Of a stretch of 64,000 nt of DNA, positions 1-6,326 are shown one piece after another. The position numbers and the translations under genes were made by a program. The notes below the pieces were generated by a model, which searched no databases, had not been told where the DNA came from, and saw nothing but the letters and a program-made list of their open reading frames with translations. Source of the DNA: Nosocomiicoccus ampullae (lineage in GTDB: Bacteria; Bacillota; Bacilli; Staphylococcales; Salinicoccaceae). The stretch is taken from assembly GCF_019357495.1 (NCBI RefSeq), contig NZ_CP079110.1:1054001-1118000 (forward strand), written 5' to 3'. The first letter of the stretch is position 1; the number at the start of each line of letters is the position of its first letter.

Positions 1-581
1 GCACGCTTAGTTTGTTCAGCAGCTGATGCTTGTGAAGCTACTCCGCTTCCACCAACTGATTGCCAAGTTTGTGCATCAAATTGATATAAACCGTGGTAAG
101 TACCACTTGGGTCTACTGCGCTAGCGTTTCCGCCTGATTCACATGCTGCAAGACCTGACCAGTTTAAACCGTTGTTTGAAGCTGGTGCAGATGCTTTAGG
201 TTGTGCTGGAGCTGATGGTTGGTAATTTTCTTGAACTGGTGCGCTGTATTCAACGTTATCGTAGTTAGCTGTTTCGTTAACTTGAACATCATTATTTTGA
301 ACGTTGTTTACTGCTTCAGTTGCTTCACCTACTGGTGCATAGCTCCATTTCCATTCAAATCCGTTAGATTCAAAATTAAATGTGTACCCTTCTAAATCAA
401 ATGTAATATCGTAATTACCTTCTTGAATTGGTGCTTCATTTAAAGATTCTGGATTATTTATAGCAAGTTCAGCTAATTTAGCTTCGTCAACTTCAATTTC
501 AGAAGCGTTTGCGTTAACTCCTGAAAATGCTGTTAAACCGATACCTAATGCTAAACCTGTAGTCATCATTGTTTTTTTCAC
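1..581 (-). CDS. Secreted IsaA/SceD-like transglycosylase (3' end cut by window)
   Basis: Peptidoglycan lytic transglycosylase-type secreted protein, 193 codons visible; the C-terminus runs off the window. It starts at GTG (579-581) with AGGAGG upstream. A Sec signal peptide is followed by an ANA-S cleavage site near residue 27. A middle segment (about residues 38-75) resembles the staphylococcal IsaA/SceD N-terminal region, followed by a Pro/Ala/Gln-rich linker. From about residue 139 there is an Rpf/transglycosylase-like domain starting NWSGLAACESGGN, whose Glu would be catalytic. A WalR-type site lies upstream, as known for cell-wall hydrolase genes of this family. The exact paralogue (isaA or sceD) is not resolved. 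Confidence 0.88.
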   Translation of the reverse strand, partial: MKKTMMTTGLALGIGLTAFSGVNANASEIEVDEAKLAELAINNPESLNEAPIQEGNYDITFDLEGYTFNFESNGFEWKWSYAPVGEATEAVNNVQNNDVQVNETANYDNVEYSAPVQENYQPSAPAQPKASAPASNNGLNWSGLAACESGGNASAVDPSGTYHGLYQFDAQTWQSVGGSGVASQASAAEQTKR

Positions 582-951
582 TGTGAAATTCCTCCTAAGT
601 TTTTTTAGATTCATTTCCTTCACGCATACTAATGTATCACGAATTAATATTTCTGTGGTTACAACAATATTAAGAAACAAGGCAAATTTTTACACTAAAA
701 TTACATGCGTGTTCTTTTACTAAAAACAGAAGATAAAATAAAAGCGCTACACCCTTAATAGCACACGGTTTAGATAATTTACAGACAGCTGTAACACTTT
801 GTAACAATTGGATAAATTTTTTATAAAGTTTTTTTAAATTATTTATAAAAACCTTGTTTTTATCGCTTGAACTACGAATTATTTCATTTTGTTAAGGTAA
901 AAAACAGTAAATGATGACACAGTATCTCTAATTATAATAGTAGATATTTAA
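582..951. other. Intergenic region upstream of transglycosylase gene
   Basis: AT-rich 370-bp gap between queE and the transglycosylase gene. It holds the ribosome-binding site, a WalR-like box (689-705) and a second pair of TGTAAC words at 790-795 and 800-805, spaced one base short of the WalR consensus. No further gene is seen. Confidence 0.6.
689..705 (-). promoter_or_regulatory. WalR (YycF) binding box
   Basis: Read on the minus strand this is TGTAAT-TTTAG-TGTAAA, an exact match to the WalR consensus TGTWAH-N5-TGTWAH. It lies about 108 bp upstream of the transglycosylase start. WalRK control of cell-wall hydrolases is established in staphylococci; that it acts here is inference. Confidence 0.65.
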
Positions 952-1692
952 TCACACACCTCTTTCATTATCATAAATGAGTGCATGAAGTTGAGGTAAT
1001 GGTTTAAAATCATTCGCTGCTGGATCATTTAATACTAAATCCCATAAATTCTTTAAATCATTTAAAAGTCTTTGACTTATATTTCCATCTTCATATGGAT
1101 CTGGATTACCGACACTTACATAAAAGTCTCTATTATATTTTTTATATCTATTATGTACGTATTTCGCATATTCAAAATCTTCTTCATTAAATATAACTAC
1201 TTTAAGTGAAAAATTTACGTTTCCTTTATTTAATTTATCAATAATATCATCTAAAATATTAAAGTTTATTTCCATATTAGAAGACGGTGGCTTTGGTGAA
1301 ATTGTTAAATCGTCAATTTTTAGAAACCAATCTTGATAAATAGATCCTTGAGTTTCTAAGCCGACTTTCACACCGTCATTATGTAGCATATCAATAAGAT
1401 CGTTCATTGGTTTATTAATTAATGCAGGGTTTCCACCTGTAATTGTTACATGATTATAATTTCTTACATTATCTATGTATCCAATTTCTTCTATTTCATC
1501 ATATACTTCTTTCGCTGAAAGTACTCTTGCTTTTTCTTCTCCATTCCATGTAAATGCACTATCACACCAAGAACAAGAATAATCGCATCCACCAGTACGT
1601 ACAAACATTGTCTTTCGACCAATGACCATACCTTCTCCTTGTATAGTTGGTCCAAAGATTTCCATAATTGGCATTTTCTTTTGTTCTCTCAT
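952..1692 (-). CDS. queE: 7-carboxy-7-deazaguanine synthase QueE
   Basis: Radical-SAM enzyme that contracts 6-carboxytetrahydropterin to 7-carboxy-7-deazaguanine in preQ0/queuosine synthesis. The N-terminal FGPTIQGEG motif and the CX3CX2C cluster-binding motif (C36, C40, C43, within GCDYSCSWCD) are diagnostic. A glycine motif ITGGNP follows near residue 84. At 246 aa it has the usual length for the longer QueE type. Its ATG overlaps the queD stop (TAATG), implying translational coupling. No queC is in the window; queG is about 43 kb away. Confidence 0.95.
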   Translation of the reverse strand: MREQKKMPIMEIFGPTIQGEGMVIGRKTMFVRTGGCDYSCSWCDSAFTWNGEEKARVLSAKEVYDEIEEIGYIDNVRNYNHVTITGGNPALINKPMNDLIDMLHNDGVKVGLETQGSIYQDWFLKIDDLTISPKPPSSNMEINFNILDDIIDKLNKGNVNFSLKVVIFNEEDFEYAKYVHNRYKKYNRDFYVSVGNPDPYEDGNISQRLLNDLKNLWDLVLNDPAANDFKPLPQLHALIYDNERGV

Positions 1693-2066
1693 TAGCGTAA
1701 CTCCCTATATCTTGCCCATGTTTTCGGCGTTTCTGAAACTGCGACTTCTACAACGTTATCCATATTCAGCTCATTTTTAATTTTATCGTAGAAAAATTTA
1801 GCGATATTTTCGGATGTTGTTTTAAAATCAAACACATCATTAAGATGTCTATGATCGAGATTATCATCTATAAATACTTTAATCGGTTTTAATAACCCAA
1901 AATCAGTGACAAAACCATCATTATTCAGCTCATCAGAACCTAAAGTCACTTTAACAATATAATTATGACCATGTAATCTTTTACATTGATGACCCTCAGG
2001 CAAGTAATCGAGTTGATGGCTCGCACTAAAATGAAACTCTTTCGTTATCTCATAGTTATAAAACAC
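1692..2066 (-). CDS. queD: 6-carboxy-5,6,7,8-tetrahydropterin synthase QueD
   Basis: Converts dihydroneopterin triphosphate to 6-carboxytetrahydropterin, the QueE substrate. At 124 aa it is a typical QueD. Zinc ligands H17, H32 and H34 and catalytic C28 are visible (FSASH and CKRLHGHNY). First gene of a two-gene queD-queE unit. An extended -10-like element (TGCTACAAT, minus strand, 2116-2108) lies 40-50 bp upstream. No preQ1 riboswitch was recognised in the short leader. Confidence 0.95.
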   Translation of the reverse strand: MFYNYEITKEFHFSASHQLDYLPEGHQCKRLHGHNYIVKVTLGSDELNNDGFVTDFGLLKPIKVFIDDNLDHRHLNDVFDFKTTSENIAKFFYDKIKNELNMDNVVEVAVSETPKTWARYRELR

Positions 2067-2137
2067 AACTATATCCCCTTTCTAAAAAATCTAGTTCAAC
2101 TAAATACATTGTAGCATTTAAAAAAAGGCAAAAAAAT

Positions 2138-2163
2138 AAGACAGTTATGAAGATAACTGTCTT
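2138..2163 (-). terminator. Rho-independent terminator of tRNA-Asn/tRNA-Ser unit
   Basis: Perfect 11-bp stem AAGACAGTTAT / ATAACTGTCTT with a 4-nt loop; on the minus strand it is followed by ATTTTTTT. It lies downstream of the minus-strand tRNA-Ser. Confidence 0.85.
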
Positions 2164-2195
2164 TCTAAGAGAACGAATTAATATTCGTGTTTGAG

Positions 2196-2285
2196 CGGGC
2201 ACGGAGAGATTCGAACCCTCGCGCCGGAATGAACCGACCTACACCCTTAGCAGGGGCGCCTCTTCAGCCACTTGAGTACGTGCCC
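2196..2285 (-). tRNA. tRNA-Ser (GCU anticodon)
   Basis: 90-nt class II tRNA with acceptor GGGCACG/CGTGCCC, discriminator G, anticodon loop CTGCTAA (GCT, reads AGC/AGU) and a long variable arm. CCA is not encoded. It follows tRNA-Asn in the same transcript. Confidence 0.96.
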
Positions 2286-2295
2286 TTAATAAAAA

Positions 2296-2370
2296 TGGCT
2301 CCGCAGGTAAGATTCGAACTTACGACCGATCGGTTAACAGCCGATAGCTCTACCACTGAGCTACTGCGGA
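2296..2370 (-). tRNA. tRNA-Asn (GUU anticodon)
   Basis: Acceptor TCCGCAG/CTGCGGA, anticodon GTT, T-arm GTTCGAA. CCA is encoded (2298-2296). The body is identical to the plus-strand tRNA-Asn at 3829-3900, which lacks the encoded CCA. Confidence 0.97.
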
Positions 2371-2453
2371 ATATTTAAATAACCAACATGTATTATTATA
2401 ACAACATTTTAAGAAATAGCAATGCTAATTTAAAAAAAGTTTACGTAAAATTT

Positions 2454-2552
2454 AAAAAAGCAATGTAAAAGACTACATTGCTTAAAAATTTATTAGTTTA
2501 GCGAACAACTTCGAAATGAAAATGTAATCGGGGGGCGATTTGTTCATTTCAT
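2454..2552 (-). ncRNA. Candidate small RNA with C-rich hairpin loop
   Basis: An untranslated ~99-nt unit on the minus strand with a complete transcription cassette. The promoter is TTGTTT-17 nt-TAATAT (2587-2559), and an 11-bp-class terminator ends in TTTTTT. Near the 5' end an outer stem GAAATGAA/TTCATTTC (2550-2543, 2520-2513) encloses an inner stem AATCG/CGATT that displays a CCCCC loop. C-rich exposed loops that pair with Shine-Dalgarno sequences are typical of staphylococcal regulatory RNAs such as RsaE. I do not recognise this one as a known family. No sensible reading frame is present. Confidence 0.55.
2458..2483 (-). terminator. Terminator of candidate sRNA
   Basis: Stem AAGCAATGTA/TACATTGCTT around a 6-nt loop. 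The T-tract on the minus strand (TTTTTT from the stem end) is stronger than on the plus strand. Confidence 0.8.
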
Positions 2553-2558
2553 AATTTT

Positions 2559-2587
2559 ATATTAGCACCCTTTTAAAAATAAAACAA
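2559..2587 (-). promoter_or_regulatory. Sigma-A-type promoter of candidate sRNA
   Basis: -35 TTGTTT (2587-2582), 17-nt spacer, -10 TAATAT (2564-2559), minus strand. The -35 lies in the T-tract of the preceding nuclease-gene terminator, so the two elements share bases. Confidence 0.6.
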
Positions 2588-2625
2588 CTCTAATTGAGAA
2601 ATTTATTCGTTTTTCTCAATTAGAG
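2588..2625 (-). terminator. Terminator of thermonuclease gene
   Basis: Perfect 13-bp stem (2588-2600 with 2613-2625) and a 12-nt loop. On the minus strand it is followed by TTGTTTTATTTTT. It lies 37 bp past the nuclease stop codon. Confidence 0.8.
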
Positions 2626-2661
2626 CGTTCATAATTTAGACATATTTAGAATTTTATCAAC

Positions 2662-3255
2662 TTAATTATTATTCCACATACCCGCCTTTTTATTTTTTGC
2701 TTCATTTTCAGCTTGTTTCATCTTGTTTTCATAAGTAGTATTCGGCTCATACACATACTTTACTTCTGCTAAACCTTCTTTAACGAGTTGTTCGTTTACC
2801 ATAGTGTCATCTGCAAAAACATAAACTAAATATCTATCATACTTATCGGTTGGTGATTGATCGAACATGACATATACATGCTCAGCGTTATCTAATAATT
2901 CCTCTACTCTATGTAATGCTTCACGTGCAAATGGCTCATCTTTCTCACCATTTTTTCTGCCGATTTCTGGTGTATCAATCAGTAAATATCTAAATGAGTA
3001 ACTCTCATCATTAAAGTAAAAGCGCGTCGTATCTCCATCTATATGATAGTCAACTGTTACTTCATACTTTACAAGACTTTCGACATCGTTGATGTCTACT
3101 CCGTTTTCAACTATTTTAGGCTCTTCATATGTAAAGTATATAATTAGTAAAATTACAAAAGTAATTAATAATCCAGGTAACCCCATTTTTCTAAACTTTT
3201 TAAATGGATCTTTTCCTGGTTTATAAAAGTCGTTCATATTAAAATTTTTCTTCAT
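2662..3255 (-). CDS. Membrane-anchored thermonuclease (SNase family)
   Basis: Staphylococcal-nuclease-type Ca2+-dependent phosphodiesterase, 197 aa from the ATG at 3255, chosen because AAGGATG precedes it. An upstream in-frame ATG at 3315 has no RBS. Residues about 27-45 form one membrane segment (GLLITFVILLIIYF), so the catalytic domain is probably extracellular but tethered. SNase motifs: HIDGDT, RYLLIDTPE, a DKYDRYLVYVF strand, LVKEGLAEV and a C-terminal MW. It resembles the second, membrane-bound nuclease of staphylococci rather than secreted Nuc. Confidence 0.9.
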   Translation of the reverse strand: MKKNFNMNDFYKPGKDPFKKFRKMGLPGLLITFVILLIIYFTYEEPKIVENGVDINDVESLVKYEVTVDYHIDGDTTRFYFNDESYSFRYLLIDTPEIGRKNGEKDEPFAREALHRVEELLDNAEHVYVMFDQSPTDKYDRYLVYVFADDTMVNEQLVKEGLAEVKYVYEPNTTYENKMKQAENEAKNKKAGMWNNN

Positions 3256-3343
3256 ATAAATCATCCTTAGTAAATTCTCAATCACAATTATACAAGATAA
3301 CAGATGATTATACATTTTATTTTAAAAATTTGATAAAAACCTC

Positions 3344-3372
3344 TTGAAATTATTTATTCTTTTGTGTAATAT
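3344..3372 (+). promoter_or_regulatory. Promoter of the tRNA cluster
   Basis: -35 TTGAAA (3344-3349), exact 17-nt spacer, -10 TAATAT (3367-3372), 30 bp before tRNA-fMet. Confidence 0.75.
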
Positions 3373-3401
3373 ATTATTCAGACGTTAAAAATTTACATTA
3401 A

Positions 3402-3474
<73 letters not shown>

Positions 3475-3484
3475 TTTTTTAATG

Positions 3485-3560
3485 GGTCCCGTGGTGTAGC
3501 GGTTAACATGCCTGCCTGTCACGCAGGAGATCGCGGGTTCGATTCCCGTCGGGACCGCCA
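3485..3560 (+). tRNA. tRNA-Asp (GUC anticodon)
   Basis: Acceptor GGTCCCG/CGGGACC, discriminator G, anticodon loop CTGTCAC, CCA encoded. Confidence 0.97.
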
Positions 3561-3584
3561 TTAAATATATAATAGTATAAACTA

Positions 3585-3660
3585 GGTTCTGTAGCTCAGT
3601 TGGTAGAGCATCTGACTGAAGATCAGAGTGTCGGCGGTTCGATTCCGTCCAGAACCACCA
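3585..3660 (+). tRNA. tRNA-Phe (GAA anticodon)
   Basis: Acceptor GGTTCTG/CAGAACC, anticodon GAA, CCA encoded. Confidence 0.97.
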
Positions 3661-3664
3661 TTAT

Positions 3665-3738
3665 GGCGATTGTGGCGAAGTGGTTAACGCACCGGATTGT
3701 GGCTCCGGCATTCGTGGGTTCGATTCCCATCAGTCGCC
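3665..3738 (+). tRNA. tRNA-His (GUG anticodon)
   Basis: GTG anticodon. An eight-base-pair acceptor GGCGATTG/CAGTCGCC includes the extra G-1 identity base paired with C73. CCA not encoded. Confidence 0.95.
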
Positions 3739-3747
3739 CTTCTCTTT

Positions 3748-3821
3748 GCGGGTGTAGTTTAGTGGTAAAACCTCAGACTTCCAATCTGATGTCGGGAGTT
3801 CGATTCTCCTCACCCGCTCCA
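3748..3821 (+). tRNA. tRNA-Gly (UCC anticodon)
   Basis: Acceptor GCGGGTG/CACCCGC, discriminator T, anticodon TCC, CCA encoded. Confidence 0.96.
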
Positions 3822-3828
3822 TTATTAT

Positions 3829-3900
3829 TCCGCAGTAGCTCAGTGGTAGAGCTATCGGCTGTTAACCGATCGGTCGTAAGTTCGAATCTTACCTGCGGAG
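3829..3900 (+). tRNA. tRNA-Asn (GUU anticodon), second copy
   Basis: Body identical to the minus-strand copy at 2296-2370 but without encoded CCA; it runs straight into tRNA-Glu after 4 nt. The two copies form an inverted repeat around the nuclease and five tRNAs. Confidence 0.97.
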
Positions 3901-3904
3901 CTTT

Positions 3905-3976
3905 GGCCCCTTGGTCAAGCGGTTAAGACACCGCCCTTTCACGGCGGTAACACGGGTTCGAGTCCCGTAGGGGTCA
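3905..3976 (+). tRNA. tRNA-Glu (UUC anticodon)
   Basis: Acceptor GGCCCCT/AGGGGTC with one G-U pair, anticodon TTC, T-arm GTTCGAG. No encoded CCA. Confidence 0.96.
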
Positions 3977-3981
3977 TTAAA

Positions 3982-4005
3982 AAGGTTGTTCATAAGAACA
4001 ACCTT
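3982..4005 (+). terminator. Terminator inside tRNA cluster
   Basis: Stem AAGGTTGTT/AACAACCTT, 6-nt loop, then ATTTTTAT. It separates the seven-tRNA transcript from the last tRNA-Ser, which is 25 bp downstream. Confidence 0.75.
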
Positions 4006-4029
4006 ATTTTTATATTTAATATTAATTTT

Positions 4030-4117
4030 GGGTAGGTGGCCGAGTGGCTGAAGGCGCACGCCTGGAACGCGTGTAAACGGCAACCCCGTTTCAAGGGTTC
4101 AAATCCCTTTCTACCCG
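4030..4117 (+). tRNA. tRNA-Ser (GGA anticodon)
   Basis: 88-nt class II tRNA with acceptor GGGTAGG/TCTACCC, anticodon loop CTGGAAC (GGA) and a long variable arm. Discriminator G, no CCA. It lies beyond the cluster terminator, so it depends on read-through or its own promoter. Confidence 0.95.
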
Positions 4118-4193
4118 TTTTTTAAAAGTATCAGTAACTAAATGGCTTTCTTATAGGTTTTATAATGCAATTAATATTTCTAAATTTATTTTT

Positions 4194-4212
4194 TGCCACC
4201 AAACTGCCACCA
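4194..4212. repeat. Tandem TGCCACCA words downstream of tRNA-Ser
   Basis: Two direct copies of TGCCACCA (4194-4201, 4205-4212) in an otherwise AT-only stretch, 76 bp past the tRNA-Ser 3' end. An 11-bp offset places them on one DNA face. Repeated short words next to a tRNA 3' end can be integrase arm sites, but no integrase or att duplication is in the window. Confidence 0.3.
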
Positions 4213-4265
4213 TAAATATTTCTTTTTTCTTTTAGTATAAATGCTTTATATGTGCAATAAATTTA

Positions 4266-4337
4266 AAAAGAGTCACCGTATTACCTAGTAATTTTTACTT
4301 AATAACTAATTATTACAAAGTATACGATGGCTCTTTT
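4266..4337. terminator. Long inverted repeat, possible terminator
   Basis: AAAGAGTCACCGTAT (4267-4281) is complementary, with two wobble-type mismatches, to ATACGATGGCTCTTT (4322-4336). The outer A- and T-runs give terminator character on both strands. An inner TAGTAATT/AATTATTA pairing may extend it. Confidence 0.45.
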
Positions 4338-4368
4338 TATTTTCTTACTCAATTTTAAATATATAACC

Positions 4369-4575
4369 TGCTTTTTATCCTCTTATTTACAAATAATTAC
4401 GATCCGCATCCAAAATATGTTAAATATATCTAGTTATTTAACAAAAACCTCGCTGCTAATCATGATTATGTTAAATAAAATCATATACTTAACAAAAAAC
4501 TACCAGACGCCTATAATTCTGTTAAATAAACCGAGATATCTAACAAAGCCCAAATATTTTTGTTAATTAAATACA
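4369..4575. repeat. Palindrome array A (51-bp period)
   Basis: Three 26-bp palindromes start at 4418, 4469 and 4520, exactly 51 bp apart. Each has the form TGTTAAATA-N8-TA(T/C)(T/C)TAACA. A degenerate unit precedes them (4369-4391) and a half-unit TGTTAATTAA follows at 4561 (41-bp step). Because 51 is divisible by three, the array creates a spurious 79-codon frame with a 17-residue repeat. It lies between tRNA-Ser and the nrd terminator. Confidence 0.7.
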
Positions 4576-4581
4576 AAAAAC

Positions 4582-4609
4582 GCACCTCTTAACTAAAGTT
4601 AGGAGGTGC
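4582..4609 (-). terminator. Terminator of nrdB-nrdA
   Basis: Stem GCACCTC/GAGGTGC with inner TAACT/AGTTA pairing. On the minus strand it is followed by GTTTTTTG. It starts 10 bp past the nrdA stop. Confidence 0.85.
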
Positions 4610-4618
4610 TTTATTATA

Positions 4619-6307
4619 TTACGCTTCACAGTTAATACAAATTTTACTTAAGTTAAATTGTTGTGCAGCGTTTGTACCGTGTTGATAGTACAGTGATTTA
4701 ATACCGTTCGCCCAAGCGAATAAGTGCAGTTCGTTTAATTCTTCCGCTGTAATATGACTTGGGTTTACCATGATATTTAATGATTGTCCTTGGTCGATGA
4801 ATTGTTGTCTTGTTGATGCTTGTTCAATTACGTTATATTGGTTTAATTCACCAAATGTTTTAAATACTTCTTTTTCTTTTGCTGATAAAAAGTCTAAGTG
4901 CTGAACGGATCCGTCGTTATCACGAATGGATTTCATAATCTCTTCAGTATGCTTACCTTTTTCTTTTAATATCTCTTCAAGGTATGGGTTAATCATCGTC
5001 TTTTTAACTTTCGCTGTATCTACAACGAAGTAGTTTGACATGAATGGCTCAATTGATTTAGATACTTGTCCTAAGATGAATGAGCTTGACGTTGTTGGTG
5101 CAACTGCAAGTAATGTTGCATTACGTCTACCGTAGCCTTTAAGCATTTCTGGCTCGCCGAATTTTTCAGCAAGCTCTTCACTTGCTTTGTACGCACGTTT
5201 TCTCATGAATGAGAAAATCTGTGAGTTAATTTTATTCGCTTCAATACTTTCAAATGGAATCATATTCGCTTGTAAATATGAATGCCAACCGAGTACACCA
5301 AGACCTAATGCACGGTTTTCGACTGCGAATTTATACGCGCGTTTCATATGTTTAAATGCTGCACGTAGTTCTTCATCTTCAGAATCTCTCATAGATTCTA
5401 AGTCAGAGATAAATTCACTCATGACTGCGTCTAAGAAGTAAATCATTGTTTCTACTGCGTCAGTTTCTTTCCACTCATCATAACGTTCAATATTCATTGA
5501 TGATAAGTTACATACAAATGACCAATCTTCTTTATTTGGAAGCATAATTTCTGAACAGAGGTTAGAGTTGTTAATTGTTAAGCCTTTGTCTTTGTATACG
5601 TCTACTGTGTCATTATTTGCGTTGTCATGGAAGAAGATGTACGGATAACCCATTTGAACACGTCTAGATAATAATTTTGCCCAAGTGTCACGTTTTTCTT
5701 CGTCACCTTTAATCATTTCTTCTAACCACTGATCTGTTACAGATACACCGTGTGTGAGCGTTTGAATTGGGTTACCTTCTGTACCAATATCTAAAAACTC
5801 ATCGATATCACCGTGCTCAATTGGTAAATAAGGACTAAAGCGTCCGCGACGAACAGACCCCTGACTAATTGTATCTGTCACTTGTTCGAATAATTTCATA
5901 AAGTGAACTGAACCACTTGTATGTCCGTTATCTGTAATTTCCGAACCTCTTGGGCGAATGGCACCGAAGTATCCACTTGTTCCACCGCCGTATTTACTCA
6001 TTAACGCAACTTCACTTGCTGTGTCCATAATTGATGGTACGTTGTCTTCAATGTATGATCCAAAGCAACTAATTGATAGTGCACGTTTTTTACCGAAGTT
6101 AGACCATACCGGACTAGATAATGAGTAAAAACCTCGGCTCATATAGTCGTAAAATTTGTCTGAGAATCCATCTATATTTAAAATCTCTTCTGCTTTGTCT
6201 GCGATATTTCTAATTCTTTGTTCTGGTGTTTCACCTTCAGATAAATACCCGCGTTCTAAAAATACGCGAGAATCTTCATTCAGCCAATAAAATGGTTGTT
6301 TAGCCAA
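4619..6307 (-). CDS. nrdA: Class I ribonucleotide reductase, catalytic subunit without ATP-cone
   Basis: Reduces ribonucleoside diphosphates to deoxyribonucleotides. At 562 aa it is much shorter than usual NrdA/NrdE because the N-terminal ATP-cone is missing. Catalytic residues are all present: C81 (SISCFGS) and C266 as the active-site pair; N249, C251 and E253 in NLCSE (thiyl radical site); Y540-Y541 for radical transfer; and a C-terminal CINC pair (C557, C560). It follows nrdB by 19 bp. The staphylococcal NrdI-NrdE-NrdF arrangement is absent here. Transfer from another lineage is possible. Confidence 0.93.
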   Translation of the reverse strand: MAKQPFYWLNEDSRVFLERGYLSEGETPEQRIRNIADKAEEILNIDGFSDKFYDYMSRGFYSLSSPVWSNFGKKRALSISCFGSYIEDNVPSIMDTASEVALMSKYGGGTSGYFGAIRPRGSEITDNGHTSGSVHFMKLFEQVTDTISQGSVRRGRFSPYLPIEHGDIDEFLDIGTEGNPIQTLTHGVSVTDQWLEEMIKGDEEKRDTWAKLLSRRVQMGYPYIFFHDNANNDTVDVYKDKGLTINNSNLCSEIMLPNKEDWSFVCNLSSMNIERYDEWKETDAVETMIYFLDAVMSEFISDLESMRDSEDEELRAAFKHMKRAYKFAVENRALGLGVLGWHSYLQANMIPFESIEANKINSQIFSFMRKRAYKASEELAEKFGEPEMLKGYGRRNATLLAVAPTTSSSFILGQVSKSIEPFMSNYFVVDTAKVKKTMINPYLEEILKEKGKHTEEIMKSIRDNDGSVQHLDFLSAKEKEVFKTFGELNQYNVIEQASTRQQFIDQGQSLNIMVNPSHITAEELNELHLFAWANGIKSLYYQHGTNAAQQFNLSKICINCEA

Positions 6308-6326
6308 TTAAAATCCCCCTAATACA

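Noticed and set aside
790-805. Second WalR box (TGTAAC-N4-TGTAAC)
   Set aside because: The spacer is 4 rather than 5 bases, so the helical offset is wrong; kept only as a remark.
2067-2137. preQ1 riboswitch upstream of queD
   Set aside because: The short leader lacks the preQ1-I loop and A-rich tail sequences; only an extended -10 is visible.
2187-2378. Plus-strand frame over the tRNA-Ser/tRNA-Asn pair
   Set aside because: It lies entirely over tRNA genes on the other strand and has no SD.
3600-3926. Plus-strand frame across the tRNA cluster
   Set aside because: It coincides with five consecutive tRNAs; the translated sequence is the usual tRNA artefact.
4327-4566. 79-codon open frame on the plus strand
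   Set aside because: Its 17-residue repeat arises from the 51-bp palindrome array. It has no SD, overlaps a terminator-like inverted repeat, and its composition follows the array.
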